NCBI RefSeq assembly: GCF_012489685.1
Contig: NC_080043.1
Location: 38,517,127 to 38,581,126, forward strand
Source: Lotus japonicus
Lineage: Eukaryota; Streptophyta; Magnoliopsida; Fabales; Fabaceae
Direction of reading: 5' to 3'
Length of the DNA: 64,000 nt
The notes under the pieces were generated by a model that saw nothing but the letters and a program-made list of their open reading frames with translations, had not been told where the DNA came from and did not search any database. Shown here one piece after another: positions 22,071 through 33,522 of the stretch; the stretch's first letter is position 1; each line of letters begins with the position of its first letter. The translations under genes and the position numbers were made by a program.

Positions 22071-22513
22071 AGATGGATCAGAACCTCTGACTATGATACT
22101 TCTTGATCAGAAGATGTCTAGTCCAGAAGGTAACTCAATCAGAGTGTGTGTACCCATTGGTACTGACTCTGAAGCTGAGACAGCAACACGTGTGTCAGTA
22201 TTTCTGATGCATAGTTCCTTGTGCCCGTGTGACAGCCTGTCATGATTGCGTGTAGATGTGCTTCTCTCCTGTGTGTGATATGTGTATTTACTGTTACTAT
22301 CTATCTTTAATTTTCAACCGTTGATTTTAAATTGCTTTTTGAATCAACAACGGTTATTTGTCAAAACCCACTATGCACACACGATCTCCTTCACTTTCGG
22401 TTTTTACTCTCTCTCTCTTGCTATTTCAAAAACCGCTTTTCCTCGATTTCTCTCTCGATCTCTCTTCATCTTTCAACCTTCATCTTCTACCTAAACCTTC
22501 AACCGCTTCAAAA
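22071..22513 (+). promoter_or_regulatory. E2 spacer and pyrimidine-rich leader of the envelope-like ORF
   Basis: Non-coding, 443 bases. The last 265 bases (22255-22519) contain no AG dinucleotide and are rich in CTCTCT and TTC tracts, ending CTTCAAAAATGG at the probable start codon. The same feature is in E4 (45024-45272) and mostly in E3. It looks like a plant 5' leader or an intron 3' end, but no TATA box or splice site was confirmed. Confidence 0.55.
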
Positions 22514-24786
22514 ATGGTGAGTCAAACCAGAAGAGCTACTGCAGATGCAACCCAGTTCCCTCATATGGTAGTTGATCTAGCAACGGGTCAAAGGGGCCCT
22601 GAGAATCCGACTCAAGATCAAGGTCAAGCTCAAGAGCAGATTATTCCAATTGCAGAACGGGGCTGTGCCGTTCACTGCGTTTATGCTCCTGAGGAACTTC
22701 AAGTACTGGCAGAATGGAGATTCGACCTCGACAACCTTGCTACAAATGGGTATGATCTTCGTCCTGAAGTCCAAGTTCAAGGTTGGGGAAATTACTTCAA
22801 CAGGCTTCGAGGACCGGTGTATGATAAACTGATCAAGGAATTCTGGAAGCACGCCGACTGCGATGATACTCAGGTGGTATCTCACATTCTTGGAAGAAAG
22901 ATCATCATTACAGAGAAGTCTTTCGTGAACCTGCTGGGTGCAGAAACTGCTTTTGGGTATCGTTTCCAATTCACGGAATCGAAGCTGAAACCCAAGACGA
23001 AGGATGAGACCAACAAGGCCCTGTACACCAATTACAAACCGGGCAAGACGAATTACAAAGTGATGGACCTTCATCCCAAGCTCAGGATCTGGCACAAGAT
23101 TTTGCTCCACTGCATAAACCAGAGACCAAAGGGCAGTTCCCCAGACTACATCAACTTCAACCAGAAGGCGATGTTGTTCTTCATCCAAGACAAGAAGAAG
23201 ATCTGCCTTCCCTACTTCCTGTTCTCCTACTTGAAGGAGTGTATCCGGAAGTCTCGTACCACTGCCTCCATCAAGTCAGCAATCAAGTATATTCCCTTTG
23301 GGAGACTGTTGTCTGATCTCTTCATTGAAAGTGGCCTCATTCAAGATCTGGTAAATGCTGGATGCACAGAGGATCTGACCACCATTGTCAGTGATGTCTT
23401 CACTGCAAATTCTCTAAAGAAAATGGGACTAGTCAAGAAGAAGATTGCTCCTGCCCATGAAGACACATCTTCTGAGATCAGAAGTAGAAGGGTGCCTCTG
23501 AATGACTACCCTCTGTGGACACAGGCTGACAATCCTGAAGCCATTAGGTGCTATGTTGAAGACCTAAGGGCTCAAGGCTTTGAAATTGATCTCGATGAAT
23601 TTTTCAGCAGACTGCCGCCAGCTCCAGAGTTTCCTTCTCCTATCAAGAAGAAAGCTCAGAGGAAGATGATCCTAGAAGAATCTTCTGAGGAATCAGATGT
23701 CCCTCTGATCAAAAAGAAGAAGGCTGGTCAATCCAAGAGAAAGCATGATGAAACTAGCAAGCCCGATGATGGTGATGATGGTGATGATGGTGATAATGAG
23801 GATGGTCCTCCTAAGAAGAAGAAGAAGCAGGTCAGAATTGTGGTGAAGCCTACTCGGGTGGAACCAGCTGCTGAAGTGATCAGAAGGATTGAAACTCCTG
23901 CCAGAGTGACAAGATCATCAGCACATTCAAGTAAGTCTGTAGTTGCTTCTGATGATGATTTGAATTTATTTGATGCACTCCCCATATCAGCCCTGCTCAA
24001 ACAATCTTCAAATCCCCTCACTCCTATTCCTGAGTCCCAACCAGCTGCACAAACCACCTCTCCACCACATTCCCCAAGGTCTTCATTTTTTCAACCTTCT
24101 CCTACTGAAGCACCTCTCTGGAATTTGCTCCAGAACCAACCCTCTAGGACAGAAGAACCAACCTCTCCCATTACCATCCCGTACAACCCATTAACTTCTG
24201 AACCCATCATTCATGAGCAACCAGAGCCTACCCAAACAGAACCTGGACCCAGAACTTCTGATCACTCTGTTCCAAGAGCATCAGAACTTCTGGCTCTCAG
24301 AACCACGGATATAGACTCTTCCACAGCCCTTACACCCGTATCCTTCCCAACAAATGTTGCTGATTCTTCTCCTTCAACAACTCTGAATCCCTTCGAAAAT
24401 TCATGGAAGTAAGGAAAGAAAAGGTGTCTACCTTAGAAAGAATATTATCTCACTTGTCCAAGCCCTAGGAGATATCCTGGCCCTAGACCTGAACGTCTAG
24501 TTGACCCAGATGAACCTATCTTGGCCAATCCTTTACATGAGGCAGACCCTTTGGCTCAACAAGCTCACCCTGCCCCTGACCAACTAGAGCTATTCCAACC
24601 AGAACCTGAACCAGAACAATCTGTGTCTAACCAATCCTCAGTTAGATCACCCATCCTCTGGTTGAAACTTCAGAACCTCACCTTGGAACCTCTGAACCAA
24701 ATGCTCAAATGTTTAACATTGGGCTCTCCACAAGGTGCCTCTGAAGCTCACAGCAGCAATCACCCAGCCTCTCCTGAAACCAACCT
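22514..24786 (+). pseudogene. E2 envelope-like (third) ORF, frameshifted and truncated
   Basis: I take the start as MVSQTRRAT at 22514 because the upstream frame is not conserved in E3. Residues about 45-250 form the plant-transposon/envelope-like domain (LAEWRFDLDN, GPVYDKLIKEFWKHAD, LHPKLRIWHKILLH, FLFSYLKECI). Lys-rich tracts (IKKKKAGQSKRKH, PKKKKKQVR) follow, then a long Pro/Ser/Thr/Glu-rich region. The frame ends at 24412 by a frameshift relative to E4, and matching sequence continues in another frame into the gap. No transmembrane helix is evident in the part seen. The role of this ORF in Sireviruses is unsettled. Confidence 0.85.
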
Positions 24787-24886
24787 NNNNNNNNNNNNNN
24801 NNNNNNNNNNNNNNNNNNNNNNNNNNNNNNNNNNNNNNNNNNNNNNNNNNNNNNNNNNNNNNNNNNNNNNNNNNNNNNNNNNNNNN
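24787..24886. other. Assembly gap (100 N)
   Basis: Fixed-length run of N between E2 (plus) and E3 (minus). On each side an envelope-like ORF is cut: E2 near its 3' part, E3 exactly at its start codon. The true gap must be several kilobases if both elements are complete. Confidence 0.97.
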
Positions 24887-24889
24887 CAT

Positions 24890-25335
24890 TTTTGAAAGCG
24901 GTTGAAGGTTTGAGGTAGAAGATGAAGGTTGAAAGATGAAGAGAGATCGAGAGAGAAATCGAGAAAAGCGGTTTTTGAAAAAGCAGAGAGAGCGAGAGTA
25001 AAAACCGGAAGTGAAAGAGATCGTGTGTGTATAGTGGGTTTAGGCAAATAACCGTTGTTGATTCAAAAAGCACTTTAAGATCAACGGTTGAAAATTAAAG
25101 ATAGATAGTAACAGTAAAATACACAAATCACACACAGGAGAGAAGCATATCTACACGCAATCATAACAGATTGTCACACGGGCACAAGGAACTATGCATC
25201 AGAAATACTGACACACGTGTTGTTGTCTCAGCTTCAGAGTCAGTACCAGTGGGTACACACACTCTGATTGAGTTACCTTCTGGACTAGACATCTTCTGAT
25301 CAAGAAGTATCATAGTCAGAGGTTCTGATCCATCT
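24890..25335 (-). promoter_or_regulatory. E3 spacer and leader before the envelope-like ORF
   Basis: Counterpart of 22071-22513 in E2, read on the minus strand. It is pyrimidine-rich and ends CTTTCAAAAATG at the gap edge. Two single-base insertions relative to E2 near the ATG shift the upstream frame, which argues that this part is untranslated. Confidence 0.6.
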
Positions 25336-28300
25336 TCACTCTGGACAAAAGTCCATGTTTAGATTTTTCAGAATAAAATTAAATCTATCCTCTGCTAAGG
25401 GCTTTGTAAAGATATCTGCCCATTGATGGTCAGTATCAACAAACTTCAGAAGAAGTACGCCCTTCTGTACATAATCTCTAATAAAGTGATACTTTACCTC
25501 AATGTGCTTTGCCCTTGAATGCAAGATAGGATTCTTACTCAATGAGATTGCAGCAGTGTTATCACAATAGATTGAGATATTGCTCTCAAGGATCTGATAA
25601 TCCTCCAGCTGATGTTTCATCCAAAGCATCTGAGTGCTGCATATTGCTGCTGAGATATATTCTGCCTCTGCAGTTGATAGTGCAATGGTTGATTGCCTCT
25701 TGCTTGCCCATGAGACTAGATTGCTTCCCAGAAATTGACAATTTCCAGAAGTACTTTTTCTCTCTGTTCTATCTCCAGCATAATCAGCATCACAGTAACC
25801 TGAAAGCTTATACTCTGATGTTTTCTTATACATCAAGCCAAGGTTAGTGGTGCCTTTCAGATACCTTAGGATCCTCTTAACAGCAGTTAAGTGGGTTTCC
25901 CTTGGATCTGATTGGAAACGAGCACATAAGTGAACACTAAATAATATGTCTGGCCTAGATGCAGTTAAGTATAGAAGTGAACCTATCATGCCACGATAGA
26001 GCTTCTGACATACTTTACCACTTTTATCTTCTTTCTCCAGAATGCATGTAGGATGCATTGGAGTCTTGGCCACTGTAGATTCCAGCATATTGAACTTCTT
26101 CAGAAGTTCTTTAGTGTACTTGCTCTGATGGATATATGTTCCTTCTGGTGTTTGATCAACTTGTATTCCCAGAAAGTACTTTAATTCTCCCATCATACTC
26201 ATCTCAAATTCAGCCTGCATCATCTCAGAAAATTCTTTGCATAGAGATTGATTAGCAGAACCAAATATAATATCATCAACATAAATTTGCACAATTAAGA
26301 TATCATCTTTATAAGTCTTGCAAAAAAGAGTTGTATCTACTTTACCCCTTACAAACTCATTCTCCAGAAGGAATGAGCTAAGTCTCTCATACCATGCTCT
26401 GGGAGCTTGCTTCAGACCGTAGAGTGATTTCTTCAATTTGAACACATGGTCTGGTTTCTTCTCATCTTCAAAACCTGGGGGTTGATGAACATAAACTTCC
26501 TCTGAGATATAACCATTTAGGAAGGCACTCTTTACGTCCATCTGATGTAGAACTATGTTGTGATTTACTGAGAAGGAGATCAACAGTCTGATTGCCTCCA
26601 GTCTTGCTACTGGAGCAAATGTTTCAGTGTAGTCTATTCCTTCCTGCTGGCTGTAGCCTTGAGCAACTAGCCTTGCCTTGTTTATGACTACATCTCCTTT
26701 CTCATTCAGCTTGTTTCTGAATACCCATTTCGTTCCAATAACATGGACATTCTCAGGTTTCTTCACTAAGCTCCAAACATCATTCTTGGAGAATTGATTC
26801 AGTTCTTCTTCCATGGCCAGAATCCAATCCTTGTCCTGAAGACCTTCATCTATGGACTTGGGTTCAATTAAGGACACCAATCCTTTCAGACTGAGCAAGG
26901 TCTCTTCAGAGGGTCTGAAGGCAGATCTGGTTCTGACTGGTTCGTCTTTGTTGCCCAGAATCAATTCCTTAGGGTGAGCTGCAGTGATTCTGCTCTTCTT
27001 CTGAGTTTGTGAGTTAGAGGGACCAGCTTCTTCCTCTGGTTCATCTTCCTCTGGCTCATCTTCCTCTGGAGCTTTGCCTTTGTCAGAAACATTAATGCTT
27101 AAATCTGCAAACTTCTCAACTAGCTTTGACTGGTCAGAGTCAAGCTTATCGTCAAATCTAACATGAATAGATTCTTCAATAGTCTTAGCATCAGTATTAT
27201 AAAATCTAAAACCTTTAGATCTCTCAGAGTAACCGAGTAATAGACACTTAGAAGACTTAGCATCAAATTTATGCAATCTATCCTTAGTATTGAGAACATA
27301 ACAAACACAGCCAAAAGGATGAAAATAAGAAATGTTGGGTTTTATGTTCTTCCACAATTCATAAGGAGTCTTATTCAGAATTGGTCTCACAGAGATTCTG
27401 TTCTGAATGTAACATGCTGTATTTACTGCCTCTGCCCAAAAGTGCTTAGCCATGCCAGTTTCTTGGAGCTTGGTTCTAGCCATCTCCTGAAGAGTTCTGT
27501 TCTTCCTCTCAACAACACCATTTTGTTGAGGAGTTCTGGGACAAGAGAAATCATGTGCAATTCCATAGGAATCAAACAGACTCTCAAACTTGTCATTCTC
27601 AAACTCTCCACCATGGTCACTTCTGACACGCACAATCCTACAAGCCTTCTCGTTTTGCACTTGAGCAATGAAGGTAGAGAACACAGCATGAGACTCATCC
27701 TTGCGGGTTAGAAACTTTACCCATGTCCAGCGGCTATAATCATCAACGATAACCATCCCATATCTCTTGCCACCTATAGACTCAGTTTTCACTGGTCCAA
27801 AAAGGTCGATATGCAGAAGTTCCAACGGCCTTGAGGTTGAGACAACATTCTTTGCCTTGAAAGGGACTTTTGTGAATTTGCCTTTCTGACATGCTTCACA
27901 AAGAGCGTCTGAAGCGAACTTCAGATTGGGTAAGCCCCTGACAAGGTTTAGCTTGCTCAGCTGAGAAATCTTTCTCATACTGGCATGCCCTAACCGTCTA
28001 TGCCATACCCACTGCTCTTCATTAACAGACAGAAGGCACTTCACATTCTGAGCCTCCAACTCAGATAATCTGATCTTATAGATGTTGTTCTTCCTCTTGC
28101 TGTTAAACAGAACAGAGCCATCGATCTGACTTACAGCCCGGCAGGACTTTTGATTGAATATAACATCATAACCCTTGTCAGCTAATTGACTTATAGACAA
28201 TAAGTTATGTGTTAAGCCGTCTACCAATAACACATTATCAATGCATGGACTATTATCTACACAAATAGTACCAGTACCAACAATTTTACCCTTTTCATTT

Positions 28301-28440
28301 CCTCCAAAGCCAACTTCACCTCCAGGCTTAAGTTTCAGCTCTCGGAACATACGCCTTTCTCCCGTCATGTGACGCGAGCATCCACTGTCCAGATACCATG
28401 ATTGGTGTTTCAGTGGAGCTATCAAGGATATCTGCAACAT
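25336..28440 (-). CDS. E3 Pol polyprotein (protease, integrase, reverse transcriptase, RNase H)
   Basis: Uninterrupted 1034-codon ORF. Protease active site LDSG at residues 17-20. Integrase zinc site HX4H...CX2C at H147, H152, C181, C184. Integrase catalytic D212, D275 and E311, the last pair with the classic 35-residue spacing. Reverse transcriptase has [10 protein letters not shown] and the catalytic YVDD at 720-723. RNase H includes CDADYAGD and ends in ADIFTKPL. Domain order with integrase before RT is that of Ty1/copia. The frame is +1 relative to gag and overlaps it. The first ATG, 28440, lies just upstream of the protease site and is kept in E2 and E4; frameshifting from gag or initiation there are both possible. 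Confidence 0.95.
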   Translation of the reverse strand: MLQISLIAPLKHQSWYLDSGCSRHMTGERRMFRELKLKPGGEVGFGGNEKGKIVGTGTICVDNSPCIDNVLLVDGLTHNLLSISQLADKGYDVIFNQKSCRAVSQIDGSVLFNSKRKNNIYKIRLSELEAQNVKCLLSVNEEQWVWHRRLGHASMRKISQLSKLNLVRGLPNLKFASDALCEACQKGKFTKVPFKAKNVVSTSRPLELLHIDLFGPVKTESIGGKRYGMVIVDDYSRWTWVKFLTRKDESHAVFSTFIAQVQNEKACRIVRVRSDHGGEFENDKFESLFDSYGIAHDFSCPRTPQQNGVVERKNRTLQEMARTKLQETGMAKHFWAEAVNTACYIQNRISVRPILNKTPYELWKNIKPNISYFHPFGCVCYVLNTKDRLHKFDAKSSKCLLLGYSERSKGFRFYNTDAKTIEESIHVRFDDKLDSDQSKLVEKFADLSINVSDKGKAPEEDEPEEDEPEEEAGPSNSQTQKKSRITAAHPKELILGNKDEPVRTRSAFRPSEETLLSLKGLVSLIEPKSIDEGLQDKDWILAMEEELNQFSKNDVWSLVKKPENVHVIGTKWVFRNKLNEKGDVVINKARLVAQGYSQQEGIDYTETFAPVARLEAIRLLISFSVNHNIVLHQMDVKSAFLNGYISEEVYVHQPPGFEDEKKPDHVFKLKKSLYGLKQAPRAWYERLSSFLLENEFVRGKVDTTLFCKTYKDDILIVQIYVDDIIFGSANQSLCKEFSEMMQAEFEMSMMGELKYFLGIQVDQTPEGTYIHQSKYTKELLKKFNMLESTVAKTPMHPTCILEKEDKSGKVCQKLYRGMIGSLLYLTASRPDILFSVHLCARFQSDPRETHLTAVKRILRYLKGTTNLGLMYKKTSEYKLSGYCDADYAGDRTERKSTSGNCQFLGSNLVSWASKRQSTIALSTAEAEYISAAICSTQMLWMKHQLEDYQILESNISIYCDNTAAISLSKNPILHSRAKHIEVKYHFIRDYVQKGVLLLKFVDTDHQWADIFTKPLAEDRFNFILKNLNMDFCPE

Positions 28441-30238
28441 AGATAATCTTGTCCTTAGGTACCCACTTTCTGGGTCCTTTCTTGTTAGTTACCCCAGAGG
28501 TTCTGATCACCTTGGGTGTCTCAACATGATATTTTAAAGGAATATTTGCATGATATTTAGTCATAGAGAAAGATCCCTTTTTAAGAGGGTTTTTAGCAAC
28601 TTTAGCAGGTACAGGATCAGGCAATATGGTACCAGAGGGAACAAAGCATTCATATAAGGATTTAGCTTTAGACACAGAGGGCTCATTTCTAATTGGTTTA
28701 GAATAGCCAATGCCATGCATTCCATTTCTGCTTACGCCATAGATCATTGAAGCCATTAAGCTTCTATCCACGCTTTTAGCTAGGAATCTTTGAAAAGACT
28801 TTTCATACTTAGATTCATTTCTACAATCAGAGGCATCACAGGCAACAATTTCTTCTAACTTAGCAATCTGGTTCTTAAGCACAGAGTTAGAGTTGATCAA
28901 AGCATGATTATCATTTTTCAAATCAGAAATAATTTTCTCATGTTCAGAAGGAGTCTTGGAAACAGCAGATAAGTTCTTTTTCAGCTTCTTATGCTTAGAC
29001 AATAAGGAGTTATACTTATCCATAATATCAGACAATGCATGTTTCAGTTCAGAGGTAGAGAAAGAAGCGAATACCTCATTTTCATCGTCTGAGTTAGGAT
29101 CTCCTTCTGATTCTGAGTCAGAGTCAACAGCTTCCTTTGACTCTACTCCTTTGTCTTTGACAATAGCCATGAGTCCTTGGACTTCACCATCAGAGTCAAC
29201 ATCCTCTGACTCTGATTCATCAAATGTCACCATCAGACTCTTCTTTGTCTTGAAGTGCTTCTTTGGCTTCTTGTCCTTCTTCAACTTTGGACAGTCACTT
29301 TTGTAGTGCCCTGATTCTTTGCACTCAAAACATGTGACTTCCTTGATTGAAGACTTCTTCTGGCCTGAGGACTCATACTTTCCTTTTGCCTTTCCAGAGC
29401 CTTTGAACTTGCTCTGCCTGTGCTTCCAGATGCGGTTGAGTCTCTTGGAGATCAGAGTCAGCTCATCTTCATCAGAATCTTCTGATGCTTCTTCAGATTC
29501 CTCTTCTTCAGCTTGAAGAGCTTTTGACTTCTCAACCTTAGCCTTTTCAGATTTGGATTTCAAGGCTATGGACTTTTTCCTCAGATCTTGCATCTCTGAG
29601 CGCTTCAGCTCATGACATTTCAAAATGCTGATGAGTTCTTCTAAACTCATATTCTCAACGTCTCTCGTGAGCTCTATTGAAGTCACCAAAGGCATCCAAC
29701 TTTCAGGAAGACACCTGATGACCCTTATGACATGATCTTTTGTTGTGTAGCTCTTGTTGAGAGGTCGTATGCCAGCTACAAGCAACTGAAATCTGGAGAA
29801 CATTTCTTCAATGGACTCATTTGGCTCCATGATGAAGGATTCATACTTTTGGATCAAAGACAATGCCTTTGATTCTTTGACTTTCTTGTTTCCTTCATGA
29901 GACATCTTCAGAGATTCGAAAATGCCTTTTGCAAACTCACGATCTGTAATCTTCTGGTACTCTTCATAGGAGATAGCACTTAGAAGAATTGCTCTTGCTT
30001 TGTGATGTTGTGAGTACAGCTTCTTTTGATCTGCAGTCATCTCTGACCTTGGGATCTTCTTGCCATCTGCATCAACTGGACGCTCGTAGCCATCCACAAT
30101 AATATCCCAAAGATCTGCATCGAAACCCATAAAGAAACTTTCCAGTCTATCTTTCCAATATTCGAACCTTTGACCGTCGAACATAGGAGGCTTTGCATTG
30201 TAACCATCTCTTTGAGTTTCACTGGTGGTGGCAGCCAT
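28328..30238 (-). CDS. E3 Gag
   Basis: Uninterrupted 636-residue ORF from MAATTSETQ. Capsid-like UBN2-type domain in residues about 15-215, charged Lys/Glu region about 215-290, one CX2CX4HX4C zinc knuckle at C303-C316 ([14 protein letters not shown]) for RNA binding, an acidic Ser/Asp/Glu segment about 330-400 and a likely coiled coil about 400-470. The C-terminal 37 codons overlap the pol frame. Gag forms the cytoplasmic particle that packages element RNA. It is long for a copia Gag, as expected for Sireviruses. Confidence 0.95.
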   Translation of the reverse strand: MAATTSETQRDGYNAKPPMFDGQRFEYWKDRLESFFMGFDADLWDIIVDGYERPVDADGKKIPRSEMTADQKKLYSQHHKARAILLSAISYEEYQKITDREFAKGIFESLKMSHEGNKKVKESKALSLIQKYESFIMEPNESIEEMFSRFQLLVAGIRPLNKSYTTKDHVIRVIRCLPESWMPLVTSIELTRDVENMSLEELISILKCHELKRSEMQDLRKKSIALKSKSEKAKVEKSKALQAEEEESEEASEDSDEDELTLISKRLNRIWKHRQSKFKGSGKAKGKYESSGQKKSSIKEVTCFECKESGHYKSDCPKLKKDKKPKKHFKTKKSLMVTFDESESEDVDSDGEVQGLMAIVKDKGVESKEAVDSDSESEGDPNSDDENEVFASFSTSELKHALSDIMDKYNSLLSKHKKLKKNLSAVSKTPSEHEKIISDLKNDNHALINSNSVLKNQIAKLEEIVACDASDCRNESKYEKSFQRFLAKSVDRSLMASMIYGVSRNGMHGIGYSKPIRNEPSVSKAKSLYECFVPSGTILPDPVPAKVAKNPLKKGSFSMTKYHANIPLKYHVETPKVIRTSGVTNKKGPRKWVPKDKIIYVADILDSSTETPIMVSGQWMLASHDGRKAYVPRAET

Positions 30239-30296
30239 TGTTTTTCACACCGGCCCGGATCACTGAACACTGTTAGGTGTGGTAATCAGAACTTGC

Positions 30297-30308
30297 GCTC
30301 TGATACCA
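30297..30308 (-). other. E3 primer-binding site (tRNA-iMet)
   Basis: Minus strand TGGTATCAGAGC, two bases from the LTR end. Confidence 0.93.
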
Positions 30309-30310
30309 AT

Positions 30311-31518
30311 TGAAGGTATGAAAAACGGTAGAAAAGGGGGGGGTTTGAATAACGTTTTCAGTATAAAACTTCCACCTTAAAGATTTTGACAAATCTTTCG
30401 AGAACTTTAGTGCCAAAGATAAGAGATAGAAAAGCACACAAGGATTTTATCCTGGTTCACTTGATAAATCACTCAAGCTACTCCAGTCCACCCGTTAAGG
30501 TGATTTCTTCCTTCTTAGAATGAAGGCAATCCACTAATCAGGTAAAAGTTACAACTGCACTTGAAACCTACAAGTGACTAACAATTACACTGACTTAGCT
30601 CACACTAAGATTCACTCTCTTAGTCTTCTCTAGGATCCGATCAACCTTGATCTCCTAAAGGAACTAAACAAACTGTTTATCAAAGGATTGTTTACAAGAG
30701 ATTTGCTTCTAAAAAGCTAATAGTAAACTCAATGAATTTCAGATGAAAGAAAACTTAGAAGAGTTTAAGATTGTCTTGCGTATGTGAATGCTTCTAGCCG
30801 TTTCTTTCAGTCTTCAGCCTCTTTATATACTCCAAGGATTAGGGTTGAGCGATGCATGGGAAATGCTACCGTTGGAGGGCAGTTCTGGAAAATCCAGCTT
30901 CTGCTGTGGCTGAGAACGTTAGGTAGGTCGTCAGGAAGGTACAGTAGCTTTTGTACTTGGATAGCGACGCGACCTTTAAACCTAGGAGACTTCTGATCAG
31001 GGGAATGCTTCATATTGGAACTTGTGAAGCCGGTTGATCAGAGTCAGAGGGAAAGCACAGATCCTCTGACCATTGTATCTTCTGATTCTGAACTCAGAGG
31101 GAAGAACATGGCCTTCAGAGTTTCTTGCTTCTGGACTTCAGAGTTTCCACTATTCAGCTTCTGGATCTTCAGAGTCTTCTACACCATCAGAACATCTGAA
31201 CCTTCAGTGTTTCTTGGTTATCAGAACTTCTGGATCTTCAGAGCTTCTAGTGACTGAGTCCACATCAGAGTTTGTATAACTTCAGAACTTCTGAAGCTTT
31301 TCCACTGTTCATACTGAACATGGTGAATGCGAAAGCGTTGCTTGGGTAGCTCTTTATACACAGTGCTTCTGATTTGTGTGAGATTGAGTTGAGGTCAGAG
31401 CCTGCAAATAGCACACTCAGAAAAACACGTTAGAGTACCACAATTGTTCATATCAAAAGGTTAACTTGTAATCATCAAAACATAGAGTTGTACTACTAGA
31501 TCAAAACTTGATCTTACA
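30311..31518 (-). repeat. E3 5' LTR (1208 bp)
   Basis: On the minus strand TGTAAG...ACCTTCA. Includes TATATAAAG (about 30820-30828). Its closest relative here is the E2 LTR. Confidence 0.93.
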
Positions 31519-31530
31519 AAATCTTCCAGT

Positions 31531-32313
31531 CTATCTCTGTCCAGAACGGATCAGACCTCCGCCGTCAGACTTGCCCCTCTGGCGATTCTTCATTGACTCC
31601 ACCTCATGGGCTTTCTCTACCAGTTGTTGGAAGACTCTGATTCCCAATGGCCTCATTGATTCCTCAATGTCATTCCTCAAACCCCTCATGAATCGGTTGC
31701 ATAAGTATGCCTCATCCACTTGCACTTGGAAAAAACGAAAGTGTTTGGACAGGGTCTCCAGTCTTGCAGCATATTCCCCTACAGTCATCAACCCCTGCCT
31801 CAGGTTGAGGAATTGATTCTCCATGTCTTGCTTGGTAGTCTCTGGGAAGTACTTCTCCATGAAAGCCCTTTTGAAAGACTCCCAAGTGATGGCCACATGG
31901 TTATCAGTCATCAACTGTCTGGCACTCCTCCACCAGTACTCAGCGTCGCCCTTCAGCATGAAGGTCGCCAAGTTCTCCTTCTCAGCATCAGGAGTGTGGA
32001 GAGCCTCAAAGATTTTCTCCATCTCCTGAATCCACAGATCAGCTTTCTCGGGTTCAACTTCACCTTGGAACTTGGGTGGTCCATGGCGGTTGAAGTCAGT
32101 CCTCATACGGATTTGGTCCTGTGCCAGCTCCCTCTCAGCCCTCTGTGCCCTTCTGGCATCCTCTTCAGCCCTCCTGGTGTTCTCTTCAGCTTCCCGCTGA
32201 AGCTGTTCTGCGGCTTGGGCAGCAGCAGTGGCAGCCTGCTGGGTCATCACCTGAGCCAGCTGTGCCATTGCTTGAGCAAGCTGAACATTGGTTGGGTCCT
32301 GTCTCGGAGGCAT
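31531..32313 (-). pseudogene. G1 Ty3/gypsy gag, cut by E3
   Basis: Minus-strand ORF from MPPRQDPTNV at 32313; an upstream in-frame Met at 32343 is less likely because MPPR is a common gypsy gag start. It has an Ala/Gln/Glu-rich coiled-coil start (residues 10-80), then the retrotransposon gag domain: FNRHGPPKFQG, WIQEMEKIF, GDAEYWWRSA, FKRAFMEKYFP and LRQGLMTVGEYAARL. It ends in TAG at 31531-31533, 12 bases from the E3 junction, so the zinc knuckle and all of pol are missing. The motifs fit a chromovirus-type gypsy element. The rest of G1 would lie beyond E3, perhaps in the gap. Confidence 0.88.
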
Positions 32314-32343
32314 GATGAAAATCCTGCTTAGAAATAGAACCAC

Positions 32344-32595
32344 AACCCAATGTCAGTGCCCTCAATTAAAAGAAATATCTAAGTATACAATAAATAATCT
32401 ATCTCAAGTATCATGGCAATGATACTATTCAGACAATCACAGCCAAGCAAACATCTTAGCACACAAGTCTACCCAATCTGACCGTGAAGCTTTGAAAACA
32501 TCTCTATCAAAAACAAAAACACCAACGAGTTCGGAAACTCGTAAACCCAAAACTTTTAGTGCTCTGGTTTCTCAACCGGAGCTCTGATACCACAA
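32344..32595 (-). other. G1 5' untranslated region with primer-binding site
   Basis: Between gag and LTR. The primer site TGGTATCAGAGC (tRNA-iMet) is on the minus strand at 32592-32581, three bases inside the LTR boundary. No other feature seen. Confidence 0.8.
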
Positions 32596-33522
32596 GGTAA
32601 TGCCCCGATTTCTCGAGTGTCACACAGTAACCAATCACGTGTATTTTCACAAAGAATTTTCGTCGTTCATTTAATTAATCTTCAAATAATGATAAAAACT
32701 CAATTATTGCGAAACTCTTGAAACTTTACGAACGAATTTGCGGAATAAATAAATCTTGCATTTCTGATTAAAAATAACCTTTACTTAAAATGAGGAAAAT
32801 AATCCAAAACATAACTCCGAATCCGAGGGCGAAGCCCTATACCAAAATACATAAATGATCTCCAAACGGAAATAAATAAGGTTCCAATAATAGAGAAAAA
32901 TAAAAGTAAAATCCGATGTAGCTCTCATAGGACACTCCCACATGTGAAAATCTCGACTCTACTCCTCATCATCGCTAGAAATGTAGATGACCTCCGAAGT
33001 CTCGGTAACTCGACTCTTCCATGGATGTCCCTTCCTATGAGCTCCGCATCGCCGGCGTAGACTCTCCGGACTCCGGAACCGTCGGTCTCCCAGAGCCGGT
33101 CGGTCATCCTCAGGCTCACTCAGCACCATCTCCCAGATCACGATAGCTTCCACTGTCGTGGTGGTCACCATCTACCCTCCCCCCCCCCCCAAATAAACAA
33201 GTAACAAACAAGCAAGGTCAGGTCAAATAGCAAAAGCATATAATCATAGTAAATAATCAACATTCATAAGGATTATTGTCTCTTATAGGATTTCATCATT
33301 GGTTAGTCAGTTAGGCTAACGGATTCCACACTTCGCACAACCCACCAAAACACCTTGGCCAATCTCGATCATCCGCAGATGAACAATCACAAGGGGACCC
33401 ACACAGTCAACCCAAGTCACGTGGAGACCTACCCGGTCCATCCACAAATCACTCAGGGTAACCCACACAGTCAATCCCTATCTCATGACTAAATCATGGT
33501 TATCACGTGGAGACCTAACCGG
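32596..33522 (-). repeat. G1 5' LTR, piece 1 of 3
   Basis: Starts on the plus strand GGTAATGCCCCGATTTCTCG, the degraded counterpart of the solo LTR end TGTAACGCCCCGATTTCTCG at 37383. It includes a tract of repeated CACGTGGAGACC/ACCCACACAGTCAA units (about 33390-33520). E4 interrupts it at CCTAACCGG, and the sequence resumes at TCCATCCACC (50657). Confidence 0.85.

Larger units (their letters stand above)
16290..24786 (+). mobile_element. E2: Sirevirus, 3' end lost in the assembly gap
   Basis: Plus-strand element beginning TGTAAGATCAAG after GGTGG (16285-16289), with 5' LTR, tRNA-iMet primer site, gag, pol, leader and envelope-like ORF in the order of soybean SIRE1. Gag has a nonsense codon, pol a roughly 384-bp deletion in integrase, and the third ORF a late frameshift. 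The remainder, including the 3' LTR, would fall in the N run at 24787. Confidence 0.93.
24887..31518 (-). mobile_element. E3: Sirevirus with intact gag and pol, 3' end lost in the gap
   Basis: Minus-strand element running from its 5' LTR (ending at 31518) leftward through primer site, gag, pol and leader to the ATG of the envelope-like ORF at 24889-24887, where the N gap begins. Flanking base group on the right is AAATC (31519-31523); the other side is not available. It is inserted into the gag of element G1. Gag and pol lack nonsense codons and frameshifts, making this the best-preserved copy here. Confidence 0.93.

Noticed and set aside
22358..22513. N-terminal hydrophobic extension of the envelope-like ORF as a signal peptide
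   Set aside because: The frame is shifted in E3, and the composition is that of a CT-rich leader; start moved to 22514.
28956..29306. Plus-strand Ser/Asp-rich ORFs opposite gag in E1, E2 and E3
   Set aside because: They mirror the repetitive acidic GAA/GAT codons of gag; no independent signals.
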